In this document: piece after piece, positions 45,135-62,963 of the stretch | How positions within the stretch are numbered: the stretch's first letter is position 1 | How the letters are laid out: each line of letters starts with the position of its first letter | From: Heterotrichella gracilis | Lineage: Eukaryota; Sar; Xanthophyceae; Tribonematales; Xanthonemataceae | Assembly (NCBI GenBank): GCA_032358255.1 | Contig: JAULBX010015091.1 | Span: forward strand, 1-64,000 | Direction of reading: 5' to 3' | DNA: 64,000 bases | Notes under the pieces: model-generated | Told to the model about the DNA's origin: nothing | Database searches by the model: none | Seen by the model: only the letters and a program-made list of their open reading frames with translations | Program-made: the position numbers and the translations under genes

Positions 45135-47464
45135 ATGGCGTCAATAGAACCAGATTCAAGTGACAGTAGTCAAGGGTGAGCTGAATGATTGGCCTGCAAC
45201 CCGCCTGAACACAAGCTGTGCACATGACTACCATCCTGCGTGTGGGGCAGCTGACCAGTGTGAGCATCCATATTTCCCTTCACTCATGTGCTTCTTGCCC
45301 CCACCGCAGGACGTCTGTCACCGTCCCTAGTGCTCTGCCAGTCACCGAGGAGGACATGCAGCGCTGGCAGGATGTACCAAGTGGCGTGCTACAGCAGGTG
45401 TTCAGGTGCGTTTGGCAAACCGACACCCACCCCTACAGGCGCACACCCTCTGAGCACTCGAGCACAGTAGTGCGCTTGTATGGTTGGTACAGGGCTACAG
45501 GTGCTAAGCCAACACCATGCCTGTCTGTCCTACACCACCGAAGCCTTCCAGTCAATAACCGACTGCTCTGCCCAATCACACACACTGCACCCGTCCGTTT
45601 ACTATCACCTCTGTTTCAAGCAGCTCTCCTAGCAGACAAACCTGTGGTCATGGCCTGGCAACAAGGCCTTTGCAACACTTAAACTTACCTAACCTGTTTA
45701 ATCTGCCCCCTGCAGCCTGGTGCTGGGAGGCGCCTCTGACCTCAAGAGGGCCCAGTCCCGGGCTAAAGGGCTGCGACATGTGTGCCGCAGCTGGCGCTCT
45801 GAGTTTGACAGCACAGTGGAACGCCTGGAATTCGACTTCTGGCGCCTGGATCCCTTCATATTCAACAGCAAGCTGCGCATGTTCAGTGGGCTAGTCACAG
45901 TGCGCCTCAACTTCTGCGACCATGTCGACCTGGAATCCATCGCAGAGGGCCTGGCGCACGTGCCCCGCATCGAGGTCTGCCTGGGCAAGTATGCAAGCGA
46001 GAGGAAGGTGTCCAGACTATCCCCACTGGAGCACCTCCCTGCGCTGGTGGGGTTGGACCTGTCGAGGTCCAGGAGCCTGACCGATGCGGGTGTCGGGGGC
46101 CTGTCTCGCCTCACCCGCCTCACCTCCCTCTCCCTCGCCAGCTGCACCTACCTGACAGACAAAGCCCTGGCAAGGCTCCAGCACTTCCTGCGCCTGGCCA
46201 GGTTAGATGTGGGTGGCTGCCGCAACATCTCAGACACCGGCATTGCGCTCCTGTGCTCTGGTGCCTCCACTCAGCTCACACACCTGAACCTGAGCGGGAC
46301 CGCCATCAGCGACACCTCGGTTGCTGCCCTCACTGGGCTGCCCTACCTGGCGCACCTCAGGCTGTCGGGCTGCCATGGCTTGACAGACGATGGCGTGCTG
46401 ATGCTGGGTATCTTGCCAGGGCTCACAGTGCTTGAGTTGTGCAATAACACCGGGGCATGGGGCCTCGGCCTCGGAGGGCTCAGTGGTGCATCCCTGCTGC
46501 ACTCCCTGGACTTCAGCGACACCTGCAGGATGGTTTGGGGAGGATTTGGCGCACTGGGGCAGCTCACCATGCTGCAGGTCAGTGGCTGCACTGTCATGTG
46601 CTCTCAACGATGGATACGCTTTGAGTGCAGTGTACATCACTGCAGCGGCAATAGCAAACCAATGCTTCCAAGCAGGCCCTTCAGATCAGCCCACCGCCGT
46701 GCATTGCAGCGTTTGCCTGCCAACATCCGATGGCATCATTTGCCACTTTTGGGTTTAGGGTTTAGGGAACCCCAGCTGCATGGGGTCAGCGCCCTACGTT
46801 AGCTTCTACCCAGGGCCCCATCGCAGGGCCATGTCGCATACATCACTGCCGCCTCTCCAGCTCTGTAGCACCCTGGCACCCCTTTGCTGCCCTTGGGGAA
46901 CCTGGTACTCACATCTGGTGGTTTCCTCCCCAGGACCTGCGCCTCTCCAACAACTCCTCGGTGACCAGTGCTGCGCTGGAGTGCCTGGCCAGCCTCACCC
47001 GCCTGACGCGACTGGACCTGTCTGGCTGCAAGAAGTTCAGCTCACTGGCCAGCTTCGAGGGCTGCGTGCGCCTGCAGTCGCTCTGCCTGGCAGAGTGTGC
47101 GATGGTCAGCGACGGCTCCATCCCCAGCCTGGCCCTCCTCCACGCACTCACACACCTTGACGTGAGCTTTACACGGGTCACAGACGGGGGTCTGCACTGC
47201 CTTGCAGCGCGGACTTCGCTCCGCTGCCTGCGGGTGGAAGGCTGCCGGTATATGTCAGACTATGGGCTGGTCCATGTGCTGAGGTTGGTGCGTCTGGAGG
47301 AGCTGTACATTGGGTCTAGTGTGCGGTTTTCGGACGCGGGGGTGAGCCAGCTGGGGGCGCTAGAGCACTTGAGGGTTCTGGGCACCGCTGGGTGTACGCA
47401 CGTCTCTGACAGGTGCCGGGCAGCACTGGTGGCCGCCACTGGAGGCCACTTGGAGGTCCTCTAG
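45135..47464 (+). CDS. F-box-like / leucine-rich-repeat protein (AMN1-type repeats)
   Basis: Four exons in phase: 45135-45175, 45310-45405, 45716-46577, 46934-47464 (509 residues). After a short acidic start (MASIEPDSSDSSQG) an F-box-like segment reads RWQDVPSGVLQQVFSLVLGG, then GLRHVCRSWRSEF. The rest is a long run of cysteine-containing LRRs of the AMN1/FBXL type: LVGLDLSRSRSLTDAGVGGL, LTSLSLASCTYLTDKALARL, LARLDVGGCRNISDTGIALL, LTHLNLSGTAISDTSVAALT, LTRLDLSGCKKFSSLASF, LRCLRVEGCRYMSDYGLVHV. About 15 repeats are visible, so the product is a solenoid substrate receptor of a putative SCF ligase. The LRRs are far more regular than in its divergent neighbour, so the two are not recent duplicates. 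The third intron contains a TTTAGGG repeat. Confidence 0.88.
46751..46768. repeat. Interstitial telomere-like motif in intron
   Basis: GGGTTTAGGGTTTAGGGA, about 2.5 units of TTTAGGG, in the third intron of the F-box/LRR gene. Confidence 0.9.
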
Positions 47465-49989
47465 TTTTGAAACAAAATTTGCATAATGCCAGCCATAACA
47501 CAACACCATGGGAGGCCATCAATGTATCACTGACAATTTAGAAATCAATTCGATCATGATAATCATTCTGAATCAGATTCTGTCGCGCTGATCTGTCAGC
47601 CTGCCAGTGACTGCGGCTTCATTTGCGATTTGTCACGTACCACCACTCAATGGCTTTGTATCTGGCTGCCACATGGATCCTGGACCCCCAAAAAATGGAA
47701 ATTAGGGCTTTAAATCCATCTTTCAAGGTCACATGACCGCCATGAGGCATGTTTGGGGTCCAATGGAGTGGGTGATAGTGTTGTGAAAATGACCTATCAG
47801 TTTGGGCCCTTTCCCGCCATTTTTGGAACGGGACAGCACTCCCAAGTACAGGTGCCTAGCCCAGGTTGACATGCATGTCAGGTTAACCTCGATCATTTGT
47901 GGGCGTTTTAACACACTCTACCAGCGCATAAATATGCTGATCGATGTCTTAACCCACACTAGTTATTCTTACGTGCGTACCAGGCGGTGGTGGCTGAACG
48001 TTTTCGGAGAATTCAGGTCATTTCTCGCGTGGTTGGCATGCCTCACCATGCCACCCCACCACAAAGTTGCCAGGTTGTTGTGTCTTTGTCAGGCGTCTTG
48101 GTCACTTTTCGTAGGACTTGTAACTCAGTACCTTCAGGGAAGTTAGTATATTCCCAGCAACCCCAAACTTGCTTGCAATTGGTCTGGGAGCTTGCAAACA
48201 CATGTGTGCATGGTGGGCGATGTGCACAACCATCGCAACCACCCAGAACAGCACAAACAGGTGCAACTGCAGCCTTAAAAAAGTCTTTCAGTGGCAAAAT
48301 GCAGCCTTAGAGGCGTCCTAGGTGTGCAACATGGTAGAAAACCCGGAGTTCTGTTGATGCATGGTGGTGTGGCATGCCCCATGGTGCAAGTGAGCTCTAC
48401 CATCACTTATAGGTGGTGCTTGGCAACTTTAGGTCTGTAGACATTGTGCCAACATAATAAAAACTCGTTTCAAACGGTTTCCAAGCGTTCCTGTCACTTA
48501 AACGACCCCCAGCTGTGCGGGCTTACACGCGCCCAACCCACAGCTATGCACCCCAGCTGGGGTGCAGCCTCAGCTACCCCAATGCTAGACCAGAGAGTGG
48601 GTGATAGATGTGCTGTTTCCTGTCAGTCCGCCGCAGTAGGCAGGCAGTGTGAAGGTATATTGGCTTTGTGTGCGCTCCTCGCCCAAGCCCAGGTGCAAAC
48701 GCTCAAGTTTGGCTGGGGTGAAAGTGTACCACCCATCTCAGTACTGCAAGCCCACATTTCAGGGGTCCACCAAAACCACGATGCAGACCACCATGCGAGT
48801 AAACTTAGACAACGCCCCCGACTTCAAATCTCGAAGAACCCAACTATCCGTGCCCTGAACGGTTTTGGTGCCCCGGAAACAGCAGTCCGCAACGTTCATG
48901 CCCAGAACGTGCAGCTGCCCAGCAAACCCCTCTCAGGCAGGCATTGTGCCTCGTGCGGGGCAACATCGATAAGTGAGGAACACTTCGCCACCACACGGTC
49001 AACTGGGCTCGAACCACCCAAGGTCCTGTGTGTAACTTACCTCGGGCTTTTCGTCCCACTCCGGCTGAAAAAACACGCAATGCAAGCACAGAGACGTGTT
49101 CGAGGGGAAGGAGGGACGGGTCCGTAGACACTGAAGCTGCCGTGGTGCGAAATGTCACAAAATCCTCCAAGAAACAAGTAAGTGTGCCCACCAGAAGCCC
49201 AAAACAGTGAGCTAGGTGGGTTAGCTAGCTTTCCTGGCCGTTGGCAACGCTAGAGTGCAGTAAACCAGACTCAAAGCTTGAAACTCGCAAACCTTGTAGC
49301 CATCGGCAGCCTCCAGGTTTCACGGTGGCAGCTGGATGGCAAGCTCCCACGATCGTTTGCAACTGATAACTGAAAAAAGGGCCCAGGTGGGACTCTAGAG
49401 GGGTACTTGACCTACGTTTTGCGCCCAACAGTAAGGCAAACGGTGTTGTTTTGGCAAAACCGTGTGGCGCCGAAAACGGGGTATCGCATTGCATGGTTGT
49501 ACGACGAACGACGTTGCGCAGGCAACATCTTGTACTATCGATGCGTAAAACCTCGTGCAAAAGCCCAACAGCCAGGCAGAGGCAGATAAGGGTAAGGCAC
49601 AGGCTTGACCAAACCCTCGCGAGGGAACTCGGTCCGTGCAGGAAACCCTATACAGTCGAGTGTGAGCGCTCAGTGAGATGTTTCGGGCGATCGCAGCAGG
49701 GGGTCACTGCAGCGGTTTTTCGCCAATCATACAAGATTTACAAGATTTACAAGATTTATTTGACAGTCACATTCAGGGAGCCAACCCGGGCTCGCGAGAC
49801 TGTTGGGGGTGCTTGAAAAAGTCACCCCGCTTACTAAATAAACTGTGAATTAATGGAGCCACATTGGCCCCACATTTACTACCAAAAAAGCTAAACAGGT
49901 TTCTTGAAATGCCAGCATACATACATACAGGCTCTTCGCGCCTCATTTTTTCCAGGGGGATATTGGATTGTAGAGGAAAACATAGGAGG
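47465..49989. other. Gene-poor 2.5 kb region
   Basis: No recognisable gene. A 227-codon open frame on + at 48444-49127 has no domain, no biased composition and no splice partners, so I treat it as chance. A three-copy 9-base repeat lies at 49731-49757. Confidence 0.45.
49731..49757. repeat. ACAAGATTT x3 tandem repeat
   Basis: Three perfect copies of the 9-base unit ACAAGATTT in the gene-poor region. Confidence 0.9.
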
Positions 49990-50863
49990 TTACAGGGCAA
50001 TTTTGCCTGTGGCAGATTCCAGGGCAAGGCAAGCACTGACTGTCCGCCAAAACCAGGCAAACAAAACACAATTGGCAAACAACGAAACAGAAAGCAAGCA
50101 AATAAGTGGCACGATGTTTAGCTGTGCGGCAAGAGTGCTCGCAGGCACAGGTGACTCCGTTCCCGCATTGCCCCTTGCCGCTGCCTCTGCCGCCTCTCGG
50201 GCTAGCGTCTTTTTGTTTTTGGAGCCAGGTTTGCGGCCTCTGCGTATAGGGCCGATGGCTGCAGTTGCTGGTGGTGCCTGGTTGTGCAATACCAAAAGGT
50301 TGTCTAGCGCAATGTGCTCCACCACCGTGTCATGCGGCTGGGCACTGTCATCCACAAAGGCGATGTCGCCTGCGTAAACAACGGCACGCTGTCATTCGAC
50401 TGATTGTTCCTCGCACGCTTGTGCAGCAACACTCACAGACCTGCCATGGAAACTGCACGAAGCCGGAAATCACTCCATGCGTACGCATGCCGGCCACGCA
50501 AACATTCCACCAATACTGCTGCTCTTGCATACCTGCAGTAGGACCGTCCACTCTCTCCTCACGCTCGTCCCCCGCCACTCCAGGAGGACCGACAGCCTCA
50601 TCGTCTACGTATCTATTCTGCTCAACCCCCTCCTCCACACCGGCGCATGGGTTGCAGTGCCACAACCACACTGCCAACACCACCACCGCCAACACACCCA
50701 CTCTCCTCATCTTTTCCACCTCATCCCGTCCGCAATACCACCCAACTGAATGCAAACCTTGCGATTCGAGCTGCTGCACGACTTGTTTATGCCGCACCCA
50801 ATTCTGCAGGTCTGCCTGCCGACGTTCCAACTTGCCACCTTCCAAGCGACTCACACGCATCAC
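49990..50863 (-). CDS. Doubtful gene with AT-hook-like motif
   Basis: Two open stretches that could be exons: about 50440-50863 (contains a hydrophobic helix VGVLAVVVLAVWLW and the segment QEQQYWWNVCVAGMRTHGVI) and 49990-50374 (IAFVDDSAQPHDTVVEHIAL, then DNLLVLHNQAPP, then RRGRKPGSKNKKTL). The last motif resembles an AT-hook, R-G-R-x-P-G-S-K-N-K-K. I recognise no family. A donor near 50437 (T|GTGAGT) and an acceptor near 50374 (GCAG|GCGAC) would join in phase, but start and end are uncertain. It may instead be a remnant of a decayed gene. Confidence 0.3.
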
Positions 50864-51493
50864 GCTGATTCAGCACGCATCATGCTGACTCAGCAACTGC
50901 TCTCTACTCCCCCAAACCCTACTGCGAAGTTGAACTCCCCCTACGCTGCGACCCTAACCAAAGCCCCATAAAACAGGGCCCCTGCAGCGCGCAAAAGAGT
51001 TGGAGACACATACCAAATCTAATTTCCGTTTTTTGGAGGTCTGGGATCCATGTGGCCTCCAGAGCATTCACTTTGCACATGGCATGCATTTGCACAACCA
51101 AGGCCAGCTGACACTTTGACGTCGTCATAGTATGGAAATATTTCAACTTTTAACTGATGGCAATCTGCTTGTGGCTATTACTGTGCTCACGTTGGTTTTA
51201 CACAGAATTTGTAAGTGATTTGTAAGCTTTCAGCGGATATCCAATAATGAATGGGATTATTTTTGGAGACCTCAAAAATGCTGTGCCAAAATTGGACTCA
51301 AGAAAGTGCAAACTTGTATTGGGGTTTGAACAGTAGCACCACTTGAAGCACAATGGCAAGCAAATGGGTCTGCACTGCGCATGCCAGTAACACCGAGCAT
51401 GGGGAGATGTGGTAACCATACTCTATGCGCCACTGCTGCCACTGCCAATGCATGGGCTGTATGACGCGCAACTATTGTATACTGCACAGCGAC
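50864..51493. other. Intergenic, no gene seen
   Basis: 3' flank of the PARP16 gene (minus strand). Only short open frames. Confidence 0.5.
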
Positions 51494-54064
51494 TCAGCGC
51501 ATGCGCCAGCCAATGGCCAGCATGAGGAGCAGGTAGGCCGCCACCAGCCACCCCCCAAACCCTAGCAGGGACTGCAGCCCCGTGCGCCCCGGCACCTGCT
51601 CCGGCGTGTCCCGGTACACAAGGATGTACCTCAGCCGCACAGCGTCTGGCCGCTGCACCAGGAGGTAGCGCTGGGGCAGGCTGCTGGAGGGCCTACATCC
51701 AAACATAGGGTACAAAATGAAAGGGTGCCCTTTGAGCTGCGCGTATTGGGTCAAATCACCATTGGCTGCGAGGTTTATCTGTCAGCGTGGGCTGCTTGAT
51801 GCTAGACACATCATATGGTACATGCAATGTATGTTCCTGGGGTCATTGGAGTCAAGAACACGATCAAGGTGCTGCAAGAGGTAGCGCTGGGGCAGGGTAC
51901 CGGAGGTTGGTTAAGTAAGGAGGGAGCAAGTGGCAGGGAGTGATGAGAGCCAGGCCTTAGTTAGTTAGTTAGTTACATGCATTCCAGCAATACAGCCAGA
52001 TTAACAGTCGGTCTTGCATATGCGGCGCCACGCAGCTTCTTTCCTGGCACTGTTTGAACCACCTATTGATCCCACGCGACTTGAGGGCCAGGCCTTGCAT
52101 TTGCCAAATTGTAAAGGACAGATGCATGGACCTAGTGCCTGCCGAGCCCCACGCACGCACCGTGGTTGGGCAGTTGCCTGTGTGGCGTCCTGTATGGCAT
52201 GTGATGCCACGTCAGCAACCAGCAGGCAGCGGAGCTGGCTCCCAAACACACTGTGGTTCCAAGCTGGCATGGGCTGCGTGAAAGTGAACGCCACGCCAAC
52301 GTTTGTGGACAGGTAAATGCCCTCTCCAAATGCAGCACCTGCACATACACATACAGGTGAGTTTGTCCTAATTGTGAAATGTTGCGCCTACTGTCCCTGG
52401 TCAATCTTGTCAGCATGAGGATCCTCATGGATGAATCAAATAAGTCTATGTTGGTTACACCATTTTTACTACGTGGTTCATAAAAGTACTCCCCTTGCCA
52501 CTGTGCAATGCATCCAGTGCTATGCTATCGCATATGCATCACCAGTGAAGATAAGTACCATCAGCCCCAGTGTGAAAACAGCACGCAGGTTAGGAGGCAG
52601 GCCCTGAGATCTCAGCAATTGACAAAACTGCCACATGCTTTCGAATGCAGACGAGGGCAGGGATACATAGCCAATATTGCTATACCTGTGCGCTGCAGCC
52701 TCGTGTTGCTCAGGTTGAGTAGTCCGTTTTGAAGAATAGAGTGCAGGTTCTCAAAGGAAGTCCCATGGAAGGCTGTGCAGCAGTCCCCAGCCAGCGCACC
52801 GCCTGCGTATCAGATGACAATGGTCAGGACCCTGGGATGAGCAGCTTGCACGTCGGGGTTGAGGATTTAGGATGTCGCGTGTAGGGTATGGGTTAAGGGT
52901 ATTGCTGTGCTCCCAAGGTGGCGCACTCATCACATGGTCAAGTGACACAACGCTACGGTACCAAGCAGCATGGTATCTGGTAGCACATGCTCAACACGCC
53001 CATGGCAGGTGATGCAGCTGTCCAATTGCTACTCCTGAGGACATGCCATTAGGATAACACTGGCAAGAGCAAACACTGGGGATGCATCGGTCAGCGTCAT
53101 GGCATGCAGGTTGGCCACAGGGGCTTGCCTGAGGTACCGTCAGGCGTCACCACTTCCAGCACTGCGCCAGGATGGAAGGCTTCTTGGTTGAACTGAAACC
53201 GGGCCGCTGCAGCAACAGCACAACGTGTTAATTCTGCGGCAGCATCAACGTAATCCGACACAGCAGATATTGCGCGTTTCTGCAAGGGCAGAAGAACACC
53301 AGGAGACATGGTGGCGATTCCATGACATTGTAATTAATTCAGCTCAGCAATCAACGTGAATTCTGATTTGTCACTACAGGACATTCACAAAAATGGATCT
53401 GAGATTTAAAAGTATGCACAAACTGAAAATACCTGTGCATTGCTTGAAGAAGCTTTCGAGTGTTATGAGTTTGAGTAAGCGCGGTCTCTGTGGATTGGCA
53501 ACCAGCCACGCCAGCAGCTGCAGGGTTTCATCGGGTAGAGACGAAACCAAAGCAGGGCTTTGCAGCTGCGCCACACTGCACCAGGATTTGCTGTGTTAAC
53601 CATTGCAGCAGATTGCAAATGCTATTGCCTTCATGCACAAGGTTGCATGTGATAACATGTAGCGACTGCATTTTTTTACCCCTAAGCTTGAATTTATTAA
53701 CTGCTTTTAAATCTATTGCAACATTATGCACCATCAGCCGACAGGACAGGCAGGCAATGCATGAATAATGAAAATTGCAATCATGCCATGCCTGGCACTC
53801 GACTCCAAGCCATTGCCCTGTCACCCCGCACCTCGGTATGCCCTGTAAACAGTCATGGCAGCGCTTGAAGTCCTTGTCTCTCGGGGGCTTCATGAACATG
53901 GACGGGTAGGGGCTACACACCGTGGCCTTGCGGTAGTGTGCGTGCGCTGCTACAAAGCTGGAGATGAGCAAATCGCTGCCTTCAGGGCGGGCTGTTGCTG
54001 CTTCAACCACAGCTTGCTCAATACCCATGCGCTCGGCTGTGGTCAAGGGCTGGGGTGCTGCCAT
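51494..54064 (-). CDS. PARP16: PARP16-type mono-ADP-ribosyltransferase, tail-anchored
   Basis: PARP16 is an ER and nuclear-envelope tail-anchored enzyme that transfers single ADP-ribose units; in animals it acts in the unfolded protein response. Six exons in phase: 53832-54064, 53433-53575, 53138-53206, 52686-52802, 52161-52338, 51494-51692 (312 residues; human 322). The N-terminal helical domain aligns (DLLISSFVAAHAHYRKATVC, then PDETLQLLAWLVANPQ). Catalytic blocks: TAFHGTSFENLHSILQNG with His161, AAFGEGIYLSTNVGVAFTF with Tyr196, AWNHSVFGSQLRCLLVADVA, and LPQRYLLV followed by LRYILVY with Tyr269. This gives an H-Y-Y triad as in PARP16 instead of H-Y-E. A C-terminal membrane helix (WLVAAYLLLMLAIGW, about 295-309) ends three residues before the stop. 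Land plants are not known for PARP16, so its presence here is notable. Confidence 0.9.
51957..51975. repeat. TTAG microsatellite in PARP16 intron
   Basis: Four to five tandem TTAG units in the last intron of the PARP16 gene. Confidence 0.9.
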
Positions 54065-55183
54065 GGTTGATTGTGTGTGGGTGGGTTCAGTGGCTGGTGA
54101 GCATCAGGTGTTCAGTGGACCCTTGTGATACCCCGGAGCGTGCGGGGTGGTGGGCAGTCCTCAGGAGTATGGACTGGCATCGGTGTTTGGGTTGCCGTGG
54201 GAGTTGGATGACTGCACATGACTGCCATGCGTCTGTGGAGCCTGCACATTCCATTGTGTGCAGCGCTTGTGAGCATTAAAGATGTTTCTTCTGTCAAGCA
54301 GTGCAATTGGTTCCATGATGTGTTTGAACCGAAGCTGCAGAGATGCAGGCTGATGCAGGTGTTTTACTGGTTGGTTAACCCCATAAGTTCCAAATGAACA
54401 ACTTGTGGCGGAGGTCGCATAGGCATAAGCAGGCGTGACACTTCTCACAGACAAGCATGCCTAAGCAATGGGCGAGCAGTTGATCGTGTACCTGTGTGTG
54501 CATTTTCCGACTCGAGGTACATACCTGAATAGGTGGATGTCACACCATATTCACATAGTGGCATCCTCGAGTGTCTCGCCTGGAGGTGTTAATTGGCAAA
54601 TGCATGCATGCATACGCGTGTGATGGCATGCCCAACCAGATCCCAGGTCTCTCGTAGGGATGGCAAATGCGGGAATCGTAGGAGTGTTAAGCACATTCGC
54701 AACCCTTTGCAAACGGGTTGCGAGTCGTGTTCAACTCCCTAACAGTAGCAGGGGAGCCAATTTTCTTGCTTCAATATGCAGGGCACTGGGTTGGGCTGTG
54801 TATAGTTTCGTTGGAATAAGTGCAGGTCAGCATCAGAGTAACAGCCGGATAGATGGGCACAAGCCGTGCAAACAGTACCCAGCCTACAACATTAGTGAAT
54901 TTTTGTATGCTTGTTGCCCAAAAATACAAATACCTACCCCCAAATAGTATTGCAAATGCGTTCATAGTGTCCCTTCAATATACTTTGGCCAACCTATCCA
55001 GCAGCACATAGGACAATTGCGTCAAGTACTGTACTATGGACACACTACAGCTGTCGCCACTGCCACTTTATTGGTACAAAAGAAATAAAGAGAGTTGCAG
55101 TACATTCATGCACAGGCCAAAGTCCAAATCAGAACCTTATCAAACTGCGCAATATTATCCTGTTTAGTATCCTCGCATCCTGC
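54065..55183. other. Intergenic, no gene seen
   Basis: Promoter side of PARP16 and 3' flank of TBCD, both minus strand. It contains a 9-base-stem hairpin at 54697-54723 and no coding signal. Confidence 0.5.
54697..54723. repeat. Perfect 9 bp stem inverted repeat
   Basis: TCGCAACCC and GGGTTGCGA are separated by a 9-base loop (TTTGCAAAC). A TTCAACTCCC, weakly like a tRNA B box, follows, but no cloverleaf forms around it. Confidence 0.7.

Positions 55184-55198
<15 letters not shown>
55161..55198. repeat. Tandem duplication across the TBCD stop codon
   Basis: On the minus strand, ATGCGAGGATACTAAGCAGG is followed at once by a near copy, ATGCGAGGATACTAAACAGG. The first copy encodes the final MRGY and the stop of TBCD; the second falls in the 3' UTR. 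Confidence 0.8.
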
Positions 55199-62357
<7,159 letters not shown>

Positions 62358-62963
62358 GGCGTATCGAATTATCAGGCATCACGCCCAAAGCTGCCAGGGG
62401 TTCGGGCAATTTGCGCTTCCTAGTGTTGACACCACTACCACAACCAATGCAAACGTTGGCAGGGCTGCTAAGCAACTTACGAGGAGGTTTTAGCTGGTAG
62501 ACGAAACCGCACGGCATGTTTTCATGGGCCAGAAGGGGGGCTATAATAAGTTGTGGCCACCTCGAGTGATGCTTTTTCAAACTGGGCAGAATTTGACGAC
62601 CACTTCACGAAACACTTCACAACGAACACGCCACGCAAGTGGTTAAATCACAGTCTGCAGCTCTATCCAGCTCCCTCCAGCCTTGTTAGCGCCTGTAGTT
62701 TGGGTGCTGCCAACCACCCCCCAGTTGACTGGGCCACCACTCTCAAACTTCGTGCGGTACCGTATCTCCACCCACGAGAATAAGATTACGCAGAATACCT
62801 CACACGGAGCGCTGTTTCAACACAACTAGAGTTTCGCCTACTGTGTAGTGCTCGCGTGAAACCCCAGAGAGAACAACTCAAGTCAAACCTCACAAATCCA
62901 ATTGGAGCCATCCCAACGCCCAACCTCCTGCGAACGCCTTGCAGCAAAGGCACCCGAGGCGTC
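62358..62963. promoter_or_regulatory. Shared divergent promoter region (TBCD / unknown gene)
   Basis: About 600 bases between start codons pointing apart. No clear TATA box. It should hold both promoters and 5' UTRs. Confidence 0.45.

Noticed and set aside
48995-49025. GGTTCGAGCCC-like B box on the minus strand
   Set aside because: No matching T-stem or acceptor stem; no A box at the right distance.
48444-49127. 227-codon open frame on +
   Set aside because: No domain, no codon-like bias, no splice partners, in a gene-poor region. Kept as probable chance.
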